From contig JAWNGF010000002.1 of NCBI GenBank assembly GCA_037039685.1, forward strand, positions 1,302,001-1,366,000: 64,000 bases of DNA, in the 5' to 3' direction. Made by a program: the position numbers and the translations under genes. Source of the stretch: Ceratobasidium sp. AG-K (lineage: Eukaryota; Basidiomycota; Agaricomycetes; Cantharellales; Ceratobasidiaceae). Below, in pieces: positions 25,746 to 36,826 of the stretch (position 1 is the stretch's first letter; each line of letters begins with the position of its first letter). Below the pieces are notes generated by a model. It was not told the DNA's origin. It worked only from the letters and a program-made list of their open reading frames with translations, and made no database searches.

Positions 25746-26808
25746 TGTGATAGATGTTTGAGAGTTTGAACGTTGGGAAGTTTGAGTGCTTGGAAACTGG
25801 AGAGAACCTCGACTCGTAGGGATACGGGTTAAGATTGGGGATCCAACATGGCGACATCGAGGTTTATATGCCTTGTGTTTATCGTGGACGGAGGTGTATG
25901 GTCCGTGAGAGCGTGCCATTCACGGACCCAACGACGGCTTGGCGAAAGCGGATGTTCGTGGAGTGTTTTGTTTACTGTCTCTCCGTTACTCTGCGTGAGC
26001 ATGGCAATATGGGTGCCTGGAGAGAGCCAGCTCGATTCCGAGGGAGCGGGAGAGACAGGTAGTGGCTATGATGTGAGCCACGTGAGGGCGAAGACAAAGA
26101 TCCCAAAGTCGCGGAGTTAGAAATTGGTAATAACAGCTCTGTCTTCTCGGTAAAGTGCGAGACGATTGTTGTTACTCCGAGTCGTAAGCTTGTGAACGTG
26201 CGCTGCTCAACATCTACATCAACGGGGCATGAACCTAACTGCATTAGATAGGTGCCGAGTGAGTTGCCATGGAAATCTTTGCGTCTCTGAAGTCAAAAGC
26301 CAAGGGTTACTACACATATTTTCCTCCCTGCTGGTGGCAGCCCGGTCAAAGCTTGACCGCGCTACCTGTTACAATATTGCGCATCTTGTGACAAGCTTCA
26401 GTACTCCTTAAATAGGCAAGCCTTTGTTCGTCTTTGTTTGCCAGCCGCTACCACATCTCTTCCACATGCTATTTAAGTACACTTTAGAGACGCGCTTCAG
26501 TCTACTGCTTCAGTCCATTTATCTGGCCTCACTACCTGGAGTCCACCCCACTTGGACGGTTGAAGTGAACACGCCATCTTCATCATTTGACTTAAACAGC
26601 CGCGACTTCTACAGTAATTCCCAACGCTTTCCCTACTTTGTTGCCAGTAACTTGCCGCACACCACTCCGGCTTCCATCTTAGAGCACATCTATTTTTGCG
26701 ATCAATGCAAATTTACGGGGTTGCTGGCGACGCACTCCAGTCTGAAAGGCGTGCTACTAACGTCCCTGATTATCTTAATCATGTATCTTAGCCCCGCGGT
26801 TTTTAGAC
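25746..26808. other. Region without a supported gene
   Basis: Contains the putative leader and TATA element of the small ORF at its left end, then about 900 bases in which no reading frame shows a family, splice pattern or domain. A plus-strand frame at 26464-26837 has hydrophobic stretches but no further support, and may be a leader or an upstream exon of the model at 26809. Confidence 0.3.
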
Positions 26809-27516
26809 ATGAAAATCGGCTATTGGTATTCTTATAACCTGACTCGCCCGAAATCCTTTCCGAAAGTCCGCAACGTGATTCTTACTTTCCACGAATCGAC
26901 GCCGGGAGTCAATGCCGAGGCTACCGAGACGATTACATCCTATGATCCCTGGCGTGGTGTTTCCGTCCCTTCCGCTATCCGCTTTCCCAATACTTTAGGC
27001 GGGCGTCCTCCTGTACTTAGGACACGCACAAGTTTCATGCCGGAAGGGTCATCAGAAACTCTCATAGTCATGAGCACAGCTGTCGAACCAGCCGTTAGCT
27101 CCACAAGGACGCGTGAGTTCATATCCAAAATCTGGCTAGAGCATTGGTTAAGTTAGCTTCCTCTTCAGTGTTCTACAAGCCTGCCATATCCGTATGCTCG
27201 CGATTTTATAGACTTTCTCCAACTTGACATTGCTGCGAACAAAGAGAAATACCTCGAGACTGAGTCAAGGGTTTCTGAAGATCGTGTAAATCGAGCCGAC
27301 GCGTCCTTGGCCTCTCTGGAGACCACCAAGCAGGTGTACGAGGAACTTCGAGTGCCTTCATATCGCTTGGCTTTCAGCACTGATATCGAACAAACACTGA
27401 AGGACTTGACGAATTCGTTCCACGATCTGAGTCAAAGTATAGGTTGGATCGAAGAGAAACCTCTCGCAACGGAAGTTAGGGTTGCTTACCTCGAGGCCGA
27501 GAATGAGTACTTGTAG
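26809..27516 (+). CDS. Hypothetical protein with predicted coiled coil, partial model
   Basis: Two frames can be joined by a plausible intron: exon one ends near 27111 (codons for SSTRT, donor GTGAGT) and exon two begins after a TATAG acceptor near 27210, giving SSTRTHFLQLDIAANKEK across the junction. Exon two is rich in Glu, Lys, Leu and Ala with heptad-like spacing (ESRVSEDRVNRADASLASLE) and ends in TAG near 27516, so a coiled coil is likely. I do not recognise the family. The 5' end is uncertain and may lie further upstream. Coding character is better in the second exon than in the first. Confidence 0.3.
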
Positions 27517-28402
27517 CAAGCGTTGAAAAGTGGAGGAGTTTGATTGCATGATTAGCCGCTGGATAAATCCTATTTTGTCAAATTAGTCGAGATCGTCATC
27601 TATAATTACCGTCGGTTATCAATTTGTATCAATGCATTTAGCTTCTTGTATCGTTCGTGAAAACACTCCGACAATAAGCCTCCGCACACTCTCTGCATGT
27701 CAAAGCGGCCAAGTATCAACACAGCTCCAAGGTAATGTGATGAATTCTGCGTCGGGCCTACATTGGTTTATGACACGAGCTTGAAGCGCCGATTTAGAGC
27801 TCAACAATGAGGCACATACCGGCGGCTTCTTGACAGGCTTTTGATTAAGAACTTTATTTCCTGTGGCGATGTTGTGGCGGGGTTCAGTGCATGAAATGGC
27901 ACAAGTGCTCGACTGCCCAAAGTACCAGAAACAAGCAGCGAATCTACGTTTGAAGCGAGCAATAAGGACCGTGCCGTGTGCTCGAGGTAGGCGCTGTTAT
28001 ACACGCCAGGTATTTCATGCGGTGTTGACCTTCTGGAAGTCTTTCATCTCGTCGTTATTCTTTTCTCGAAAAATTATAAACTAATATTCCTTTAAGACAA
28101 TTCATACCAGTATGAAGCCGCAACAGATGTAGTGTAGGTATATGTGTTGCTACGCCCCATTCGCCTGAAAGTGGGGTATTGGGGAGCCATGCACATCAAA
28201 TTTCAAGTCGCGTTGTCACGTGAAGCAAAAAAAAAGCGTCGTCGCGCGATTCAGTGCCTCCGGCAACTTCCGCTCACCCATATAACAGCCTCGTCGTCAT
28301 CACTGCGATACCTGGACTCTATATGAACACCAACTAACCTCAATCAGCCTACGGCGACAACGCTAGCACGCGTTTTAACCCAATCTCCGCGCAGTTACCA
28401 CG
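27517..28402. other. Spacer upstream of the first caspase-like gene
   Basis: No gene recognised. A TATA-like CATATAAC at about 28279-28286 lies 120 bases before the start of copy 1 and is followed by a pyrimidine-rich, CAAC-containing leader, so the right end probably holds its promoter. Confidence 0.35.
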
Positions 28403-30469
28403 ATGTGTCCAATGATTCTTACTTTGTTGACCGCCCTTCCTCTTGTCGCGTCAGAGCCATCACATCACGCGCTCGTCCCGCCCCAGCTTCTCAGTCAGGG
28501 GATTTTTCAAAACCATGGGACCATCATCGTAAACCATTACCCGAACCCTACTTCCCTGCTTGATCGAGAGGCTCCGAACTCCAGCTCAGGACCCGGATGG
28601 GGTGATATCGTGGCATTTGTCGTCTTCATACTCTACGCTGGGAAGCTTTGGCACCAGTCACAATTCCCGGCGAGTCATGATCTCACGCGGCGCGCCTGCC
28701 CTTTGCGCTGCCCGGGTCGCCGTCACACTGTGGAGACTGGCGAACCTAGGACTGGTAGGTGATTGTATCGTCTGTAAGGATGGCTAGTTCATTAGAAATA
28801 CTCCAAACCACTTGACCCTGCCTCCCCGTGACCGCGCCGGTACTCCGCACAGTGGTCATCCGGTGAATCCTCGAGGGCGAACCTCAGCTGCTGCGGTTGC
28901 TTCCGCCGGGCCCACTTCGTACAATGTGCTATATGGTAAGTTGCCTTTACCGACGGCTTGGTGACGGGCTTGGCTAATTTTTTCTCGTTCTCAGATCAGG
29001 CCGTGTTGATCGAGGAGCCGGAGCACGACCTGGCTCACACAATTGACTTGACAAATACACAAAGTATATACAGTTTGGAGGGGATGTCTACACCTGTTTG
29101 CCCAACGCTTATGCACGTTATGTAGGTCCTACGAAACCCGAGTTTCCTCCGTCGTGGGACACGCCCGCCTACGATGAAACCGCACTGTCCCCATCCGAAC
29201 CACCCACTGACCCACCGAATATTTCAACGAATGTGTCTTATATACCCTGGGCGTCTGCAGATAGGAAAACCAACAGTGTGCCCACTCCGGGCAATTCTCC
29301 TGGCAGCAAGGTCATTTTGTACCAACCGCGGCATCTCAGTTTACCCTTCGAGGACGGACGCCAACGTAGCCCGCCCAACGTAAAGAAGAGCACTCCGCTA
29401 CAAACAGCTCTATACACTGGATCAGCGAGTCTTTCGATAGCGTGGTATTTCCTTGTTATTGCGGTGAACTACGATGGGGTTGAGGATCCAGAGAACGACC
29501 TACCGCTATTTCGAGATTTGCTCACACAACCCGGCGCACAGCCCCTAGATATTCATTTCGAGTCGCTCGTTGGGTCCGAAGCTACGATTCTCAGCATAAC
29601 AACCAAGCTGGTCGCGATCTATCTGGAAGCCGCACGCAATACTAGTGACTCTCGGGTCCTGGTGCTGCTCAGCGGCTCGGGTAACGACGATAACCAAATG
29701 TGCCTCTCAAACGGAGAGGTCATTACGGAGAAGATTTTACGCAACTTACTAGTCAAGGTACACATGAAATCGAACGTTACTGACATAGAACCAGCACTTT
29801 TTGTAGTTGATATTTGCCGCCCTAATCGGAGCAAGCTCAGCATCCCCAGCTGCCATGTGGTGAATATGATTTGGGCCTGCTCTCCAGGCCAACGGGGATA
29901 CGGCGTCGGGTTAGGAAATTTGCCCAACTCGGTTTTTCTCTTGGCCCTTTGCTGGGCAGCCTCGGATCTCCCTCAAGGTGTCCCCTCGAACTCCTGCCAA
30001 ACATTCAACTTCGAGCAAGTGTTCAGGCGTCGGGTTAGGCAATTGGACAGGCTTATTCTCAGTTGTCACAACTATTGGCACTATGTTGAACCTTCGTGTG
30101 AGCAGTGCGCGAGCCCAGTCGCGCGATGCGATCCACCTGAGCCACAAGTTCCCGAAGGCGAAAGGCCCGGGGTAAGTCGATTGGCTCCTGCATGGAGTAG
30201 TCTTATCACTAATACTTACTTCCAACCTTGTAGTGGGACACGCTCATGGGTCTAGCCGAGCTGATTATGAAAAGATCACGTGAACGTGTGCTTGAAATCG
30301 TGGATGCGTTGACGGATGCCATTCGGGAATGTAGTGAATGGGAACGGCGCAACGTACGTTTACTTCCAACTGCCCACGCCCACGTCGCTGACACCACCCA
30401 TTCCAGACTATTTCCGCCAAGCAAAACCCTCGAGGTGCTACAATGCCGATGTCCCAAGGCGCTGCCTAG
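28403..30469 (+). CDS. Caspase-like membrane protein, copy 1 (catalytic His replaced by Ser)
   Basis: First of eight related genes. The ATG at 28403 opens a signal peptide (MCPMILTLLTALPLVAS), then a short ectodomain with an NSSS glycosylation site, and a membrane segment (IVAFVVFILYAGKLW). The exons between about 28680 and 29073 are uncertain. The exon from about 29074 carries the C14-like domain: strand YFLVIAVNYDGVEDP, LLSGSGNDDNQMCL where caspases have GHG, VVDICRPNRS with the cysteine, and IWACSPGQRGYG. After it comes the Cys cluster H-x5-C-x2-C-x6-C (WHYVEPSCEQC), then a conserved intron and the helix WDTLMGLAELIMKRSRERV. The last exon ends in TAG at 30467-30469. The fold assignment rests on order and spacing of these motifs. 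Proteolysis is unlikely without the histidine. Confidence 0.75.
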
Positions 30470-31048
30470 ATTTTGCCTTGACGTGAGCCACCATGACCAA
30501 GGCCGTTCTGCTGATTTTTTCCCTAGTATCCGACGTTATGTTTCCCTCACTCGTTATGCAGCGTTACAGCCTGTTTTGAAATCTCACCATATGCGCGCTC
30601 ATGCGTCCGTACTTATAGCAATTTATAAAAGTACATGCCAGCACTGAACCCATCAATGTACCTACATGAGAGTGCTCTCGCTTGAGGCCATATGTGTTCA
30701 AACACGGTGCCTCACGATCCACTATGTTCATACTTTGCCCCCACTCGCTGTTTATGAAATATACGATAAAGTTACATCCCGCGCGCATGATTGACCGGCG
30801 TGTATTCGCAAGTAATTTGTGATATCAAGCCCCAAAGGACACTCACCCGAATAAGCTATATTCATGTCTCAAAAGGGGTTACCCTATGCATTTTCGGCTC
30901 CAGACTTTGAATATAATATTTCATAGATACATGCGCATATGTAGCCGAGACCGTTGATTGTGTGCATAATAGATAATTGATAAACGAAGAGGTGTTATGA
31001 ATAACCAGATGCAAATAGATTTCGGGCGGGTTACGCCCCCAGCGTGCA
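30470..31048. other. Convergent spacer between copies 1 and 2
   Basis: AT-rich in its middle part (30890-31010), no gene recognised. It holds the 3' flanks of two convergent genes. Confidence 0.4.
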
Positions 31049-33116
31049 CTAAACTTTCACGCAGAGCACGGGTTGCGTCGCGCCTCGCTCGATTAGATTA
31101 GTATGCGGGCCAGCAACCTTGCGACGCAGGTCAGAGGGTACGTTAGAAACGCTCTGAGGGTAGGGTTAGTATATTGTACGCAGCGACCTTCAACGAACGT
31201 AACTTACGCTGCTTGTTTCCAAAACACGAAACAGCACCATCTTACGGCTCATTATGCTAACAATTTCTTGCACAGAATCGGGACACGCTACCACAATATC
31301 CTGTCCAAAGATACCGAGAGTATCCCACTGCGTGAAAGTCGTTAAATCAATCAAGAAAATGAATTAACAGGAGATCGCTTACCCCTGCTGACTCCCCCTC
31401 GGGAGTTTGTTCTTTGGGTGGGTCACATTTCTGACCCTGATCTGTGCATTGTTTGCATGTATCGGCGCGCTCGTGTATGCGGTCATGTACGCGCGACACA
31501 AGCCCTCCCAGCTGCTTCATTCGATGCTTGAATGCGGCTTCAAAGTTCATGGGACCAGGAGGAGCCGGGCCGTACAGGTCATATGATGCAAGGAAGAAGG
31601 CTAGGAGGAAACATGACCAGGGTACAGATTCGAATGCAAGGACGTGCGCTAGTTGACCAGGAGAGCAAGACCGAACGAGTTTTGTTTGGTTCGAGCTCAC
31701 ATCCGCAGGTTTGATTAGGCGTTTACCAGGGCGGCAAACGTCAGCAAGGATAAGGGACGAGATATCCGGAGTATTCCATTGCGCGTGTATCTCCGAAATC
31801 CAGGGTTGGAAGTCGTTATCGGAGATAAACTCCTGGTTCAATAAGCACATCTGCTCTGCCTCGTCTCCTAGGCCAGAGAGGAATACCAATATCCTACAGC
31901 TGTTGGAAGCGCATCCAGCCTTCAGGTACAGCGACGTGAATACTGTCTTTATTTTATTACGAGTAGCATCGGACCCGCTGACAGATTCAAGATGAATGGT
32001 TGCGAGTGCTGCACTGGACTGGCGAAGAATTTGCTCGAGAAGGGCAAGGTCGTGTTCTGGGTCCCGCACGTGACCATTATTGACCCCAATGAAAAGAACA
32101 AACCACTTGATCCCGGGCAGCAAGGAGAACCTGCTGAAGGAACCAAATAATGCTGCCTTCAGCGGAACTTGTCGAGCTGAACGCAGGACTCGGCGTTCAT
32201 TGCCATGATCGTTGCACAAACTTTTGTAACGAAGTCGAGTCGGGCTATTTGTGGGTGGAGGTAGAGCATGAATGTGCGCCGTAATAGGGGTTGTACTGCT
32301 TGCGGATAAACAGCGGATTCTGGTTTGGGGGGATGCCTGAACCAAGGCGGACCGGTTCCGAGGTGAGTTGGCCACAGCTTTTTGTCAAAACAAGTATAAG
32401 CAAATTGAGTCGCTTTTCTCTTGTTGACACGCACATTTTGCTTCAGCATGGTCCTGTTCACTTCTAGCACGTCTTGGCGGCAAGGGAGTTCGTGTATTGC
32501 ATACACCTAAATATTTAGTGTAGTATTTGAGATTATGTGGCGATACAACTATTGACTCGATACCCTTACCGGGAAGTGCACTGCGAGGCGAAGGAAAGCT
32601 GTCAGTAGCTATTGCCGTAGCAGAGTTCCGGCCCCGCTCATTCGGCGATTGAATATAATCCTTGTGTCGAACATCAACTACATTGAATGAGAAGAGGGTA
32701 GGATGGAAATCTAACTAAGCCAGACTCAAGCAAACAGGGTGAGAATGGTACTGACCAGCACTCGACGCAGTCTGCAAAGATAAAACTGGCCTATTGCGTT
32801 TCGGTGTAGAGCGTAAAAGACGTGCACTCTTGGTTTGATTCACAGAAGCTCGAGTCGAGAATCCGCGGGATTTGATCAATACATAAATCGGGAGTGCGAC
32901 TGTAATCACAATCCACCAATTGTCGAGTTGGTTATATGCGCGTTGGTAGCCAGAGGAAACGTCTAGCATCTCTCGACCGGGCTTTGTAGGATCGTCGCCA
33001 CCACCGTGAACGGCGAGCCTCTGGCATTCTTCAAGTCCCTGGGAGGAAAGTAAACACGCCGTAGCCGCGATTTCGGGTGGCGCGAAGAGCAGATTCATGG
33101 TAGCAGAAAATGCCAT
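31049..33116 (-). CDS. Caspase-like membrane protein, copy 2 (catalytic His replaced by Leu)
   Basis: Starts at MAFSATMNLLFAPP (33116; the next Met is at 33098). A hydrophobic N-terminal segment is followed by a membrane span (NWWIVITVALPIYVLI), a basic juxtamembrane stretch and several linker exons. The caspase-like domain has KWFVLFIGVNNGHVRDPEHD, VFLSGLGDEAEQMCL, LILADVCRPGKRL and VRSCSPGQLAH. The Cys cluster is HERADTCKQCTDQGQKC. A conserved intron separates it from WDTLGIFGQDIVVACPDS, and the last exon begins SVSNVPSD and ends in TAG at 31049-31051. No break is visible. It forms the minus-strand half of a divergent unit whose plus-strand half survives only as a fragment at 33795. The linker exon borders are approximate. 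Confidence 0.75.
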
Positions 33117-33794
33117 ATGTAGTGGTTTATTGGAGAACAACCGCGGGTGCATCCTAAGGCTTTTGCCCCCGCCTCGAGGCAGGGGGGTGAAGCAACGTGG
33201 TTTACCCCACGTGTGGCCACTGACTAAGCAGAGACAGATGTGTTGTTTAACATGCTTGTTCCAATGTTTGGGCGTATTGTAACGTTTTCGTGTGCTCGAA
33301 CCCTCAAGGACCCGTTCCCCCCGGTCACCGAAAAATGAGGAGGCTGGACGGAGCGCGGACGGTGCACGAGCTGACAAGAGAGTTATAGTAAATAAATTAG
33401 TATAAGAGCGGGCCTTGCTCGAAGAAGTCACCTCCCGCAGAATCCGTCAGTACAGAGCTCGCCTAACTCGAACTCGGAGTTGGCATTGGATGTTAGGGAT
33501 AAGCTAACAGCCAGAAGGGGCGGTTGGTTGCGGGTAAAGGGCGAGAAATCGGCAAGCGCACTAGGGAAAGTACCGAGAAAAGCGGGCGTGTTCCAGTCTG
33601 AGAATGGGCCGAGACCATACTGTTGTAGTCAGCCGAAGCAAGCGTCAAGCATAAGGGATCGAGAGAGATGTGAGGAACTGGGTGGCGGATGGCATGTAAT
33701 GGCAAGTGATTCAGATCCCGTTCGAGCACAACGATGGGTGGTGGTATATGCCATAGCTTGTGAGTTCTCACATCAAGAAGACGGGACAACGCAA
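33117..33794. other. Divergent spacer between copy 2 and fragment 1
   Basis: Holds the copy 2 promoter and the hairpin described separately. The N-terminal and caspase-like exons expected for a plus-strand partner are absent; open frames here (for example around 33480-33810) resemble nothing in the family. Confidence 0.4.
33163..33190. repeat. Perfectly centred hairpin upstream of copy 2
   Basis: The core gcctcgaggc is palindromic and is flanked by complementary runs of C and G (CCCCC on the left, GGGGG on the right), giving an inverted repeat of about 26 bases. It lies 50-75 bases before the copy 2 start codon, in what should be its leader or promoter. A similar gcctcgaggc word occurs at about 38343. 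Confidence 0.5.
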
Positions 33795-34059
33795 CGGCAA
33801 GCTGATTGGTAAAGAGTACGCACGCGAGGTTTCCGAGGCACTTGCCCAGAAGATGGAGCAAAAAGAGGCTTTTCAACCAGAAAGGTGAGTCTGGAACTAG
33901 TGTTGAACGAGTTCAAACTGATAATTCACGACATTTCAGAAGGATTCGCACTTACCCTCCAGCCCGAACCAAGTAGCCTTCGTTCGGGAAGCCCGACCCA
34001 CATGGCGCTTACGTAGTGCGAACCAACGAGCCTCCCAAACGATGCGGCACACGGGCTGA
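33795..34059 (+). pseudogene. Fragment 1: C-terminal exons of a caspase-like copy
   Basis: This piece matches the last two exons of copy 4. LIGKEYAREVSEALAQKM corresponds to copy 4 IKAEYSEYALEVSEALAREM, followed by an intron with near-identical sequence (GTCTGGAACTA...TTTCAG) and a last exon whose reading DSHLPSSPNQVAFVREA parallels NDCHLPSGSKQASSVREA, ending in TGA at 34057-34059. The caspase-like domain and membrane exons are missing upstream. I read it as the residue of the plus-strand partner of copy 2. Confidence 0.75.
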
Positions 34060-34842
34060 CCTAGCAACCTATCTCGTTTTGTTACGTTTCTCTGGGAGCT
34101 TTCAGCAAGATTGCAGTGTGTTACAGTAAACTAGATATAAAAACAAATTTGCTTCCGTTGACTCTAGAAATGAACCCGTTGTGTATTCACAAGCACCAGC
34201 CCGTCCTGCTTGAGTCAGAAACAGCGTCCGCCTCTGCTGTGCGTGTGGGCCCTGATTGGTAGTGAGCAGGAGTGTGTCTCCGGGAGGGCAAGTACGGTAT
34301 TTGCCATGACAGTTAGCATTAGTGACGCTTGAATATCGTCGGGTGGTAAAGGGAGGAATTGCCACCAACGAACTCAGGCTATTTACGTTTGTCAGACGAT
34401 TTCTGGCCGCCGTAACCACACTGGGCCCGCTCCGTTATGTCCGTTTATTTAGCTCGATCGATTCAAATTGGCAGATCGCCCGATGAGGCTGAAAAAGCTC
34501 CCGATATATTGTCCGTTATTTATGTTATTGTAAACGTATCTTAGTCAGGCGTTATCCTCGGTGAGGGTACCTCGGGCTGGCAACGCGTTATTCTCGCTTT
34601 CAGTCGCACCAAGCCGCTTATCTGAGCCTCGTGTATGTTTCCAGCATCTTACGCGTTTATCTCAAACCTCTCACCTACACCTGCATGCACACTGCGTGAA
34701 ATGTCAGAAACATAGGGTGGACAAGTATTGATCTTAAATGCGTTCACTCTGCCCGCAGCAGACTCAGTTTCTAGTCGTCCCTTATACAACCGCATGTCTA
34801 GAAATAGATACATTAAGCTTACCTGGGGACCAAGCCTTCCAC
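34060..34842. repeat. Duplicated 3' flank shared with the spacer after copy 4
   Basis: Collinear with 44601-45560: both contain the words TGTGTTAC-GTAAACTA-ATATAAAAAC, CTTCCGTT, CTCTGCTGTG and, further on, CTTAAATGC and ACTCAGTTTCTAGTC. The right part (about 34570-34840) is also similar to 38690-38930. No gene is recognised. It is cut at its right end by the LINE insertion. Confidence 0.65.
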
Positions 34843-34858
34843 ATCTAGTCGCACGTGA
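34843..34858. repeat. Left target-site duplication of the LINE
   Basis: The 16 bases ATCTAGTCGCACGTGA recur directly after the A tail at 37975-37990, where the leading A is shared with the tail. Confidence 0.85.
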
Positions 34859-35247
34859 GGCCTCGGGTGGTTACTCGGGGCGTTTCGCACATCCTCTACT
34901 GTCGCGATGGAACACGTCGCCGCGATCCCTCCGCTCGCCCTCCACCTTCTCAAGCTTAGCCTCAATGCCAGCACACGTCTGCGTCGTCTCCCGACTCGCT
35001 CTGAGGTTGCTAGGCGATTACCTACGACTTGGGACACCCACGACCCCTCCATCCCATCGCCTAAACCTGCCGGACCTAGGCAACCCGCCCGCTCTCCCAT
35101 TTACTTGCTTGCCGCGCTATCACACCCCGATGCCGAACACACCAACCCGTATCTAACTGCGCCGTGGAAAAATCCCCGCAACCAAGATTACCAGCAGTTA
35201 ATCGTATGCCCAAGTCAATCTGACAATAGGGACGTTCGTCAAGCATA

Positions 35248-36826
35248 CACTGCCACGAAATTTGATTGCACCACGTGATTGCTCAAAAAATCGCCCACTC
35301 GTACCGCGGTCAGACAACGAGATAATGCTCTCATTAGCATGCGAAACGATAGCTACCAGATGTACATAAAGAATGAAAAAATCGAAAGAGAAATCGATAA
35401 GCAGGATGTGGGGGAAGTCGGAAAATGAACACCTGATTTGGTGCAACCATTTTTCTTGCGTAAGCAGCCCGACATATTGCACACAAAGCTCGGCGGATAC
35501 TCACCTCTCAGAAATGAGATAAATTCAGTAGATTGTATGCCCACCCCGGGCTTCTATGATGGCGTGAATTCGATTGGGCATTGAGTCGTAAAGTTTGGCA
35601 ATATACTCGGCAGGAATCTTGTACCACTCTTCCTGCAGGGCGGCCCAGAGCTGATCTCTATTATGAGGAAGTACGAGCCGAGAGTGCACCATCTTGTCGA
35701 GATAGTCCCAGACATGCTCTATGGGGTTCATATCGGGGCTGTTTGAGGGCCAAGGAAGCACTTGAATTCGGTTTTCAATGAGCCATTTCCGGGTACCACG
35801 AGAAGTATGCTTCGGATCATTGTCGTGCTGGAATATAATACTGGATCGATGTAGCCCAAATGTTTGCAAGGAGGGGAGGTATACTTTGGAAAGAATTTGA
35901 GTGTATTTGGCTGTGTTCATTCTGCCCTGAATACGGTGCAATTCACCAACACCCAGCCGCGTGATGTAGCCCCAGACCAGTACATTGCCCCCACCATAGT
36001 TGATGACCTGCCGAACAGTGGATGGCTTTGTCTTAGTGCCACGTTTCTTCCAATAAATCTTTGGCCCGCCAGCACCAAAAACCACATATTTAGACTTGTC
36101 AGAAAATGTGACATGGGCCCAGTCAACTTTGTTGAATGTTGAGAACGCCCTCCCCCACTTCAATCGCCGCCATTTGTGCTTGGAAGAAAGGTAGGGGACC
36201 TTACGTCGTTTGTACGGGCAAAGACCAAGATTCCGCAGCCGGCGTCGGATGGTATCGACGTGAAGATGGGGGAAGAATTGGCGCTGAATATCAGCAGCCG
36301 TGTCTGCAAGCCCCTGAGCTAGCAAGAGACCTGCCCAATGTGCATCAGCAGAGAACTTCCGCCGGCGGCCAGAGCGACACTTTGGTGTGAATATATTGCG
36401 ACCTTTGACGTAGTTTTTGTAGATACAGCCTGCAGTAGTATGATCGATAGTCCCAAGTTTTTCAGCAACTTCTCAATCGGTAAGCCCTTTTTCCTTCAGG
36501 ATAATAACCTTTGCACGTGTGGACGGTGATTTTGGAGCGGTCATCTGGGTCAATTGCTATGTGGTAGCCACGAAAAACGAGGAGCGCGTCCGTGAGGTAC
36601 AGCCGCCTGCTTATGCAAGAAAAATGGTTGCACCAAATCAGGTGTTCATTTTCCGACTTCCCCCACATCCTGCTTATCGATTTCTCTTTCGATTTTTTCA
36701 TTCTTTATGTACATCTGGTAGCTATCGTTTCGCATGCTAATGAGAGCATTATCTCGTTGTCTGACCGCGGTACGAGTGGGCGATTTTTTGAGCAATCACG
36801 TGGTGCAATCAAATTTCGTGGCAGTG
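35248..36826 (-). mobile_element. Tc1/mariner (DD34E) DNA transposon with long inverted repeats
   Basis: Complete element of 1,579 bases flanked by TA on both sides (35246-35247 and 36827-36828). Its ends start CACTGCCACGAAATTTGATT and form terminal inverted repeats of about 220 bases (to roughly 35466 on the left and from roughly 36607 on the right) with very few differences. The transposase lies between them on the minus strand. It inserted into the LINE after the LINE had landed, giving a clear relative order of events. Confidence 0.92.
35525..36544 (-). pseudogene. Tc1-like DD34E transposase with one nonsense codon
   Basis: Starts MTAPKSPSTRAKVIILKEKG at 36542-36544 and is open to the end (HTIY, stop near 35525) except for a TGA at 36473-36475, codon 24, inside the N-terminal helix-turn-helix. 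The DNA-binding part (HVDTIRRRLRNLGLCPYKRR) and the three catalytic acids are present: VTFSDKSKY, FQHDNDPKH and NPIEHVWDYL, with 34 residues between the second Asp and the Glu. The stop is most simply a CGA-to-TGA change. Otherwise the enzyme looks intact, so the insertion is young. Confidence 0.88.
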
